This document shows positions 1 through 5,701 of a stretch of DNA of 6,750 bases, piece after piece (the first letter of the stretch is position 1; each line of letters starts with the position of its first letter). The position numbers were made by a program, and so were the translations under genes. Under the pieces are notes generated by a model that was not told where the DNA came from, made no database searches, and saw only the letters and a program-made list of their open reading frames with translations. The stretch is from Actinomycetales bacterium Ga0077552 (lineage in GTDB: Bacteria > Actinomycetota > Actinomycetes > Actinomycetales > Microbacteriaceae), in the NCBI GenBank assembly GCA_001464255.1, contig LNFD01000303.1:1-6750 (forward strand), written 5' to 3'.

Positions 1-189
1 CGGAGCCAACCCGAATGGCTCGGGGCATCGACCGTGCCGAGCGGCGTGCTGTCACGTACCTGAAGGGGGGCGATCGCACGCCGGGGCGGGTCCCCGAACC
101 CGGCGGTTCCATGGTGGCGGGCCGGGCATCCCGTCGCAATCGAGGGCGCCTCACGCAGTTCGCATACCGAACATCGGAAGGCCCGACGC

Positions 190-224
190 AGAAAACCCCC
201 GAACCGCTGGGTTCGAGGGTTTCT
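190..224 (-). terminator. Rho-independent terminator of the initiator tRNA gene
   Basis: Read on the minus strand, the arm AGAAACCCTCGAACC is followed by a short CAGC loop and then GGTTCGGGGGTTTTCT. This gives a stem of about 14-15 pairs with one U-G wobble and one bulge. The U-rich stretch lies inside and at the end of the descending arm, and the hairpin begins about 20 nt after the tRNA CCA end. Position, stem strength and the T run all fit an intrinsic terminator for the tRNA. It might also work partly in the other direction, because the opposite arm carries AAAA on the plus strand. Confidence 0.75.
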
Positions 225-244
225 GGGGCCCTGACACAGGGCAC

Positions 245-321
245 TGGTTGCGGGGGCAGGATTTGAACCTACGACCTCTGGGTTATGAGCCCAGCGAGCT
301 ACCGAGCTGCTCCACCCCGCG
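245..321 (-). tRNA. Initiator tRNA-Met (fMet), anticodon CAT
   Basis: The 77-nt minus-strand sequence folds into a full cloverleaf: 7-nt acceptor CGCGGGG, D stem GAGC/GCTC, anticodon stem CTGGG/CCCAG with loop CTCATAA, T stem GTAGG/CCTGC with loop TTCAAAT, discriminator A, and an encoded CCA at 245-247. The anticodon CAT is opposite positions 285-287. Three features identify the initiator rather than an elongator Met tRNA: the unpaired C1-A72 at the end of the acceptor stem, the three consecutive G-C pairs flanking the anticodon loop, and an A11-U24 pair in the D stem. It supplies formyl-Met-tRNA for translation initiation. It has its own promoter-like sequence upstream and a hairpin terminator downstream, so it is probably a single-gene transcript. 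I cannot tell whether the genome holds further copies. Confidence 0.97.
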
Positions 322-331
322 GCGTGCTTCC

Positions 332-361
332 AGGGTAGCAGTCATGCCTGCCGGGGTCGAA
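332..361 (-). promoter_or_regulatory. Likely promoter of the tRNA(fMet) gene
   Basis: On the minus strand a -35-like TTCGAC (356-361) and a -10-like TACCCT (332-337) are separated by 18 nt. The -10 ends 10 nt before tRNA position 1, so transcription would start a few bases before the mature 5' end, as is usual for tRNA genes. The 54-nt gap between the SGNH/GAF stop codon and the tRNA is just enough to hold this promoter. The -35 match to TTGACA is only partial, so the assignment rests mainly on spacing and placement. Confidence 0.55.
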
Positions 362-375
362 TCGCCGCCGGGCGG

Positions 376-1740
376 TCAGCCGAGCGCCGCCACGAGGGTC
401 GCGGGCCGCTCGACCCGGCGGTACTGCGGGCTCGGCATGAGCCGAACGGGCGTGGGCAGCGGCGTCGTGTCGACGCGACCGCCCAGGTCGATGTGCTCGG
501 GCAGGGGCGACGCGGGGGGACGCCGCTCGCCCCGCTCGGTGCGCTGAGCGCGCTCGACGGTCTCCCACACGATGCGCTGCACCTTCTCGCCGAGGCCGCG
601 CAGCATGCTCAGGTCGGCATCGGTCGTCAGGTTGCGGGGCTTCGTGTCGACGACGCACAGGGCGCCGATGCGGCGGCCCTGGGGGTCTTCGATCGGTACT
701 CCGGCGTAGTAGCGGATCTGCGCGTCGCCCGTGACGAGCGGGTTGCGCGAGAAGCGGGGGTCGTGGGTGGCGTCGGGCACGACCATGCCGTCGTCATTGC
801 GCACCGCGACGGCGCAGAACGACTGCTCGATCGGCACCGACTCGAGGTCGATGCCGAAGCGCGAGACATGCCACTGGGTGTCGGGGCCGAGCACGGTCAC
901 GAGGGCCGTCGGCGCCTGGAAGGCGGCAGCCGCGATCGTCACGATGCGCTCGAGGCTCATCGACTCATCGCCCATGATCTGGGCGAGGTGCTCGGCGTCG
1001 GCGACGCCGGAGGTCATGCGGTCGGCGATGGTGCGCGCGCGGTCGTCGCCGCCCGCGGCCGCCGTGAGGTGGTCGACGAGCTCGGCCGCGATCTGGCTGG
1101 CCCAGAAGGCGTACATCTCGGGCGTCGTGCGGCCGAGCGAGTCGCGGGCCTCGGCCCCGAGCGCGGGCAGCAGGGTGGTGCGGGCGGTCGGCACCGCGGT
1201 GACGAGGCGCTCGGTGACGGCGTTGAGCTGCTGGGCGAGACGGTCGACGAGGCGGCCGAGCGGGCCGTCGAAGGCGGGGAACGTGCGGATGGGCAGGATG
1301 CCGACCATGAGCAGCACCGTGCCGCCGCGAACGCGCGTGTTCCAGACGTCGAGCGCCCGCCCGATGCGGCGCTCCCACTCGTGGGGCGTGGTGAAGCGCA
1401 GGGCGTCGTTGGTGCCGACCGTCGTGACGACCGCGTCGTAGCGGTCGAGTCGGGCGCCGCCGACGAGGGCGGCGAGGCCCGCGGCCGTGAGCGAGGGGTC
1501 GGTGATGACGTCGACGACGGTGCCGCGGCCCGGCAGCGCGAGGTCGTGCGAGGCGACTCCCCAGCCGGCGGCCGGCCCGGAGCCGATGAGCAGGATGCGG
1601 TCGGCGGAGGGCCCGTCGGCGACAGCGCGCGGCAGGCCGTGGGGTCGAGGCATCGACGAGAGCTCGTCGTCCTTCCACGCGGCCCAGGCGGTCATGAAAG
1701 GACGAGCGAGATGCAGTGCAGCGGCGATGAGAGCCGACAC
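376..1740 (-). CDS. Degenerate SGNH-hydrolase-fold domain fused to a GAF domain
   Basis: About 454 residues in two parts. Residues 45-225 resemble an SGNH/GDSL hydrolase: a beta strand runs into GSGPAAGWG (53-61), where active enzymes have GDSxxxGxG, and GTND (109-112) matches block III. The nucleophile position is Gly55. The late block that should carry Asp-x-x-His reads LGRTTP (202-207), so only the Asn of the catalytic set remains. Residues 255-385 are a GAF domain with SFC (307-309), DPRF (327-330), YYAGVPI (344-350) and GALCVVD (359-365), the layout of actinobacterial sensory GAF domains. The tail is proline-rich. The N-terminus is moderately hydrophobic but not a clear signal peptide. 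I place the start at the GTG at 1740 because GGAAGGA (1747-1753) lies 6 nt upstream; a TTG at 1755 would add five residues but has a poorly spaced site. A non-catalytic, ligand-sensing role is inferred; ligand and partner are unknown. Confidence 0.85.
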   Translation of the reverse strand: MSALIAAALHLARPFMTAWAAWKDDELSSMPRPHGLPRAVADGPSADRILLIGSGPAAGWGVASHDLALPGRGTVVDVITDPSLTAAGLAALVGGARLDRYDAVVTTVGTNDALRFTTPHEWERRIGRALDVWNTRVRGGTVLLMVGILPIRTFPAFDGPLGRLVDRLAQQLNAVTERLVTAVPTARTTLLPALGAEARDSLGRTTPEMYAFWASQIAAELVDHLTAAAGGDDRARTIADRMTSGVADAEHLAQIMGDESMSLERIVTIAAAAFQAPTALVTVLGPDTQWHVSRFGIDLESVPIEQSFCAVAVRNDDGMVVPDATHDPRFSRNPLVTGDAQIRYYAGVPIEDPQGRRIGALCVVDTKPRNLTTDADLSMLRGLGEKVQRIVWETVERAQRTERGERRPPASPLPEHIDLGGRVDTTPLPTPVRLMPSPQYRRVERPATLVAALG

Positions 1741-1746
1741 GAGGCT

Positions 1747-1753
1747 TCCTTCC
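1747..1753 (-). promoter_or_regulatory. Ribosome binding site that decides the SGNH/GAF start
   Basis: GGAAGGA on the minus strand lies 6 nt before the GTG at 1740. It overlaps the first codons of the longer TTG-start version (1755), which argues for the shorter protein. A second purine run, GAAGGGGGG, sits only about one base before the TTG, too close for good use. Confidence 0.55.
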
Positions 1754-1769
1754 AAGCCCCCCTTCGCGC

Positions 1770-1802
1770 TCCACGCTAGGGGCGCGAGGCCCGCTCAGGT
1801 CA
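1770..1802 (-). promoter_or_regulatory. Weak candidate promoter for the SGNH/GAF gene
   Basis: The 125-nt gap upstream of this gene contains, on the minus strand, a -35-like ATGACC and a -10-like TAGCGT with a 19-nt spacer, followed by about 30 nt to the GTG. The hexamers are partial matches and the spacer is long. Some promoter is expected here because the upstream methyltransferase gene ends in a hairpin and a 125-nt gap follows. This is only the best visible candidate. Confidence 0.25.
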
Positions 1803-1850
1803 TCCCCAGTCGGGGGAACTCCCGAAGGAGGGACAGACTGACCGGTCTAC

Positions 1851-1864
1851 CCCGCCGAGGCGGG
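1851..1864 (-). terminator. Short GC hairpin directly after the methyltransferase stop
   Basis: CCCGCC and GGCGGG form a 5-6 bp GC-only stem with a minimal loop, starting one base after the methyltransferase TGA. There is no U tract behind it, so if it ends transcription it does so weakly or with a factor. It marks the likely end of the UPF0182-methyltransferase transcript. Confidence 0.35.
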
Positions 1865-1865
1865 T

Positions 1866-2750
1866 TCAGTCGGCGCGACGGGTGGCGCCGAGGCTCATGC
1901 CGAGCGGCAACCAGGCTGTGCCGGGCCAGCCCCACAGCCCATCACCGCGCGGCTCGAGCACCGCGAACATCCGCCACGGCACGGCATCGTGCTCGTGCAC
2001 GAAATCGATGCTCAGCCCCGCGCCGACGAGCGCCGTGATGGTCTGGCCGAGCGGGTGCATCCACTCCACGGTGCGCGAGTGCGCGAGCTGAGCATCCGGA
2101 TCGGCGTAGTCCTCCGCCTCGTCGAGCGCGAGCGGTTCGCGCTCGAAGTAGCCGAAGCGCGGGGTCGGGAAGCGCGCGGGGCCGCCGTCGAGCAGGGCGG
2201 CGGGCTCGTCGGCGCCGGGCTCGTCGAAGACGAACGAGGCCGGATGCCCGTCGGCGAAGTACAGCCGTCCGCCGGGCTTGAGGAACCAGGCGATGATGCG
2301 CGCCCACTCGGCGATGTCGGGCAGCCAGCCGATCGTGCCCCAGGTCGTGTAGACGACATCGAAGCCCTCGGGCTCGGGCAGCGCGTGACGGGCGTCGTAG
2401 ACATCGGCGCACACGAAGCGGCTGCGGTCGTCGAGCCCGAGCTCGGTGGCGAGCGCACGGGCCTGCTTCACCGCCGGCATCGAGAAGTCGAGGCCGACGA
2501 CCTCGGCGCCGCGCTGCGCGAGCGCGAGCGAGTCGGCCCCGAAGTGGCACTGCAGGTGCAGCACCCGCAGCCCCTCCCAGCCCGCGGGCGCGATGCGCGG
2601 CAGCTCGGCCTCCTCGATGGGGTAGAGCCGCCCCTCGCCCGCCCGCAGCGGCGCCAGGTCGTAGAACTCGCTCGCGACGTGCACGGGCACCTTCTCATCC
2701 CAGTGGGCCCGGTTGAGCCGGGCCCACTCGGGAATCTCGGGCTGCCCCAT
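1866..2750 (-). CDS. Class I SAM-dependent methyltransferase
   Basis: A 294-residue protein with a Rossmann-type methyltransferase core. Motif I is VLHLQCHFGADS (63-74), the Gly-poor variant found in a family of actinobacterial methyltransferases. GLDFS (86-90) supplies the acidic residue expected to bind the SAM ribose. FVCADV (112-117) is the motif near the adenine. FDVVYTTWGTIGWL (130-143) matches motif IV, and LKPGGRLYFAD (157-167) is the motif VI loop and strand. The N-terminal 55 residues, including LNRAHWDEK, and the C-terminal region from about 170 are probably substrate-recognition parts; the substrate cannot be read from the sequence. The protein is cytoplasmic, with no signal or membrane segment. 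The ATG lies 6 nt after the stop of the UPF0182 gene and has no clear Shine-Dalgarno, which suggests translation coupled to that gene. Class and fold are secure; substrate is unknown. Confidence 0.9.
   Translation of the reverse strand: MGQPEIPEWARLNRAHWDEKVPVHVASEFYDLAPLRAGEGRLYPIEEAELPRIAPAGWEGLRVLHLQCHFGADSLALAQRGAEVVGLDFSMPAVKQARALATELGLDDRSRFVCADVYDARHALPEPEGFDVVYTTWGTIGWLPDIAEWARIIAWFLKPGGRLYFADGHPASFVFDEPGADEPAALLDGGPARFPTPRFGYFEREPLALDEAEDYADPDAQLAHSRTVEWMHPLGQTITALVGAGLSIDFVHEHDAVPWRMFAVLEPRGDGLWGWPGTAWLPLGMSLGATRRAD
2702..2728 (-). repeat. Perfect 11-bp inverted repeat inside the methyltransferase start region
   Basis: AGTGGGCCCGG and CCGGGCCCACT flank a 5-nt loop (2713-2717). In the mRNA this forms a stable stem of 11 mostly G-C pairs, 22-48 nt after the methyltransferase start codon. 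It encodes the near-symmetric peptide EWARLNRAHW. It could affect translation or transcription at this point, or it may be a by-product of conserved residues and high GC. Confidence 0.6.
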
Positions 2751-2915
2751 CGGTCGCTACTCGCTCAGGGCGAGGGCGCGCTCGATCGCCTCCTGCAGGC
2801 GCTCGTCGGCCTCGGCCGCGGCCACGAGGTCGTTAGCAGCGTAGGCCGCCTCGCGGTCGAGCAGCGCCTGGCGGGCATCTTGCAGGGCCTGCGCGAGCGC
2901 CGCCGAGATCTCGAC

Positions 2916-2987
2916 GCCGGGCTCGGCCGGGTCGGTGGGCTCGGTCGGGTCGGTCGGCTCCGCCGGGTCGATGGGATCGGTCGGCTC
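2916..2987 (-). repeat. Acidic proline repeat tract near the UPF0182 C-terminus
   Basis: These 24 codons encode repeats built on EPTDP: EPTDP-IDPA-EPTDP-T-EPTDP-A-EPG. The DNA is correspondingly repetitive, made of variants of gggtcggtcggctc on the plus strand. It lies between the folded extracytoplasmic part and the last 52 residues, which look helical (QALQDARQALLDREAA). A disordered, acidic linker outside the membrane is likely. Such tracts vary in length between strains. Confidence 0.7.
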
Positions 2988-4517
2988 GACGTCGCCGTCG
3001 CCCGCGTCAGCACCCGAGTCGCCGCCGAACAGCGAGTCGAGGGCCTCGTCGAGGGTGTCTTCGAACGCGATCGAGTCGCCGAAGGCCACGAGCACCTTGC
3101 GCAGCAGCGGGAAGCTTGTCTCACCCGTCGACCGCACGTACACCGGCTGCACGTAAAGGAAGCCGCCGCCGATGGGCAGCGTCAGCAGGTTGCCGCGCAG
3201 CACCTCGGTCTCGCCGCGCTCGAGCAGGGCGAGCTGGTTGGCCACCTCGGGGTCGGAGCTGAACTGGTTCTGCACCTGGCCCGGGCCGGGAATCGTCTGC
3301 GAGGGCAGGGTCAGCAGCGTGAGCTTGCCGTAGTCCTCCCCCGGGTCGGCGTTCGCCGCCAGGTAGCCCGTGAGCACGTTGCGCTCGTTCTCGCTCGCCG
3401 TGCGGGGGATGAACGTGGAGTACAGCGTGAAGCCCGGGGCGTCCGCACCCGGAACCTGCATCGTCAGGTAGTACGGCGGCTGCAGCGTGGGGGCGGCCGC
3501 GAGCGACGTCGGGTCGTTCGGGGTGCGCCACTCGTCCTCGGTCGAGAAGAACGAGCCCGGGTCGGTCACGTGATACGCGCCCAGGATGTTGCGCTGCACC
3601 TTGAAGAGGTCGGCCGGGTACCGTACGTGCGACAGCAGGGCCTCGCTCATCTCGCCCGCGTCGACGAGGGTGTTCGGGAAGACCTTCTGCCAGGTCTGCA
3701 GGATCGGGTCCTCCGTATCCCACGCGTAGAGGGTCACCGAGCCGTCGTAGGCGTCGACCGTGGCCTTGACCGAGTTGCGGATGTAGTTGATCTGGTCGAG
3801 CGGGAAGGCGGGAGCCGGCGTGTAGGTGTCGGCGATCGCCTCGCTGAGCGCCACGGTCGTCGAGTACGGGTAGCTCGCGGTCGTCGTGTAGCCGTCGACG
3901 ATCCAGACGATGCGGCCGTCGACGATCGCGGGGTACGGGTCGCTGTCGAGCGTCAGGTACGGCGCGGCCTTCTGCACGCGCTCGAGCGGGTTGCGGTCGT
4001 AGAGGATCTGCGAGTCGTCGGTGACGGCCTCGGAGAGGAAGATCTGCTCCGACTGGAACTTGATCGCGTAGAGCAGGCGCTTGAACACGTTGTCGAGCGC
4101 CGGGCCGCCGTCACCCGTGAAGGTGTAGGTGGCGTTGCCGGCCTGATCTTCGCTGCCCTCGGAGGGGAAGTCGAGCTCGAGGTTGTCGCCGCCGCCGACG
4201 ATCGAGTACAGCGGCGAGAACTCGCCGAAGTACACGCGCGGCTCGTACTCGCCGAGCTCGCTCGTGAGCGAGCCGCTCGCGGGGATACCGCCCTCGAGGA
4301 ACTGCGGACGGCCGTCGTCGGTGCGCTGGTTGCCGTAGGCGGCGACGACGCCGTAGCCGTGGGTGAAGACGATGGTGTTGTTGACCCAGTTCTGCGAGGT
4401 CTGGCCGTCGGGGTTGAGCTCGCGCAGCGAGATGACGGTGTCTTGCGTGCGGCCGTCGATCTCGTAGCGGTCGACGTCGAGGAACTCGGGGAACTGGTAG
4501 TACTGCCGGAACTGCTC

Positions 4518-4528
4518 GAGCCGATGAT
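4518..4528 (-). other. Frame-disrupting deletion junction in the UPF0182 gene
   Basis: The minus-strand codons read ATC ATC (residues 363-364, ending IRII), then only GG, then CTC GAG CAG in a different frame (LEQFRQYY). Relatives I recall have here a block of about 11 residues of the form D-P-x-x-x-S-P-T-F-x-Q between these two parts. Thirty-three nucleotides are expected and two are present, so about 31 nt seem to be missing. The leftover GG fits one base from the Asp codon and one from the Gln codon. Confidence 0.8.
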
Positions 4529-5621
4529 GCGGATGTTCGCGGTCGTCTCCGCGTCCTCCCGCAGCGCCCCGGCCTCGGCGTCGGTGACGGCGTCGTAGGA
4601 GATCTCTTCGATGCCCGAGACGTTGTACGCGTCGCGCGTCGCCTCGATGTTGCGCTCGATGAACGGCGCCTCGAACTCGCGCGCGTTCGGCTCGACCTGG
4701 AAGCGCTGCACGATCCAGGGGTAGACGCTGCCGATGAGCAGACCGCTGATGATGAGCAGCGCGGTGCCGACGATCGGCAGGCGCCAGCGGCCGATGACGG
4801 CCGTGATGACGAAGAGCGCCGCGACGAGCAGCGCGATGCCGGCCAGGATGCCGCGGCTGGGGATGGTCGAGTTGACCTCGGTGAAGCCCGCGCCGATGGC
4901 GAGGAAGCCGTCGCTCGGCTGGATCACCGTGGCGTACTGGTCGAACCAGATGCTCACGCCCTGCAGCGCGATGTAGATCGCGGCCGTGATCGCGAGCTGG
5001 ATGCGGGCCGTGCGCGAGATGCGGATCTCGCGGCCGTTGACGCGGATCGCGCCGTACAGGTAGCTCGTCGCGACGGCGGCGAGGCCCGCGAGCAGCACGA
5101 CGGCCGAGGCGAAGGCGATGACGCCGCGCCAGAACGGCAGCTCGTAGACGAAGAAGGAGATGTCGAGCCCGAACTGCGGGTCGACCTGGCCGAAGGGCGT
5201 GCGGTTCCACCACTGCAGCACCATCTGCCACTGGCCCGCGGCCGTGACGCCCGCGAAGAGGCCGAGCACGGCCGGGATGCCGAGCATCGCGACACGGCGC
5301 AGGGGCTCGACGACCTCTTGGTAGCGGTCGAGCTGCGAGTTGAGCTTGGCGTAGACCGGCCGCGAGCGGTACGCGATCTGCAGGCTCGCCCACACCGGCA
5401 GGAACATGCCGAGGAAGCCCACGACGAACATGCCGCCCGTGGCGAACCACTGCGTCGTGAGCACGCCCAGGAAGCCCAGCTGGTCGAACCAGAGGATGTC
5501 GGTGTACACGTTCGCGAAGACGAAGAACAGCACGACGAGCGCGCCGACGATGGCGGCGCTGATCGCGAGAGTCGCGCGGGAACGGTTGGCGGGCGGCGTT
5601 GCGGTGGACGTCACGAGGGTG

Positions 5622-5655
5622 CTCCCAGAGTCGGCGGGCGTACCGCATCAGACTA
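5622..5655 (-). promoter_or_regulatory. Candidate promoter and ribosome binding site of the UPF0182 gene
   Basis: In the 87-nt gap behind the PDZ/Lon gene, the minus strand carries a -10-like TAGTCT (5650-5655) but no convincing -35 at 15-18 nt. GGGAG (5622-5626) lies 7 nt before the GTG at 5614 and is a good Shine-Dalgarno. A short GC hairpin (CCCGG/CCGGG, about 5677-5689) sits between the two genes and could attenuate read-through. The start choice is well supported; the promoter is tentative. Confidence 0.4.
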
Positions 5656-5701
5656 CTGGCGCGAGTCTTGGAAGTACCCCGGCCGCCGGGCTTGTTCGCC
5701 C

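Larger units (their letters stand above)
2757..5614 (-). pseudogene. UPF0182-family membrane protein, disrupted by a frame-shifting deletion
   Basis: UPF0182 proteins are large envelope proteins of unknown function, widespread in actinobacteria. The N-terminal part is read from the GTG at 5614 (GGGAG 7 nt upstream) and is in frame to about 4523, 364 residues. It has seven membrane segments near residues 18-38, 57-80, 106-125, 165-187, 206-224, 256-274 and 280-302. The rest is read in another frame from 4520 to the TAG at 2757, 587 residues. It begins LEQFRQYYQFPE and includes DVDRYEIDG, VFTHGYGVVAAYG, an acidic proline-rich stretch and a C-terminal helix. The two parts join only if about 11 residues and one frame change are supplied, giving roughly 960 aa, normal for the family. 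As written, the N-terminal frame runs on for about 189 out-of-frame residues to a stop at 3953, so the product keeps the membrane part and loses the external part. It may be a true pseudogene or a sequence error. Confidence 0.85.

Noticed and set aside
87..109. Second small hairpin resembling the tRNA terminator (GAACC/GGTTC)
   Set aside because: It has only a 5-bp stem and no T run on either strand, so a tandem terminator is not supported.
158..172. Inverted repeat GTTCG-CATAC-CGAAC, a possible operator
   Set aside because: Five-base arms are expected by chance in this composition, and no gene start is nearby to give it meaning.
1..189. Possible end of a plus-strand gene (frame 1 stops at 61-63) or start of an Arg-rich minus-strand gene
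   Set aside because: About 20 codons on the plus strand and a composition-biased minus frame are too little to support a gene. I see no ribosome binding site or promoter, so I leave this stretch unannotated.
15..266. Plus-strand ORF of 83 residues at the left end
   Set aside because: It runs through the tRNA terminator and into the tRNA itself and resembles no known protein.
493..1779. 428-residue plus-strand open frame opposite the SGNH/GAF gene
   Set aside because: It is a low-complexity Arg/Gly/Ala/Asp shadow with no family resemblance; the minus strand has a convincing GAF domain here.
4510..4535. Programmed ribosomal frameshift in UPF0182
   Set aside because: There is no slippery heptamer, and a conserved block of about 11 residues is absent at the junction, which a frameshift cannot explain.
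1989..4598. 869-residue plus-strand open frame, antisense to the methyltransferase and UPF0182 genes
   Set aside because: Its composition is the Val/Arg/Gly/Glu-rich pattern typical of antisense frames in very GC-rich DNA. It shows no recognisable domain, and the opposite strand encodes clear conserved proteins.
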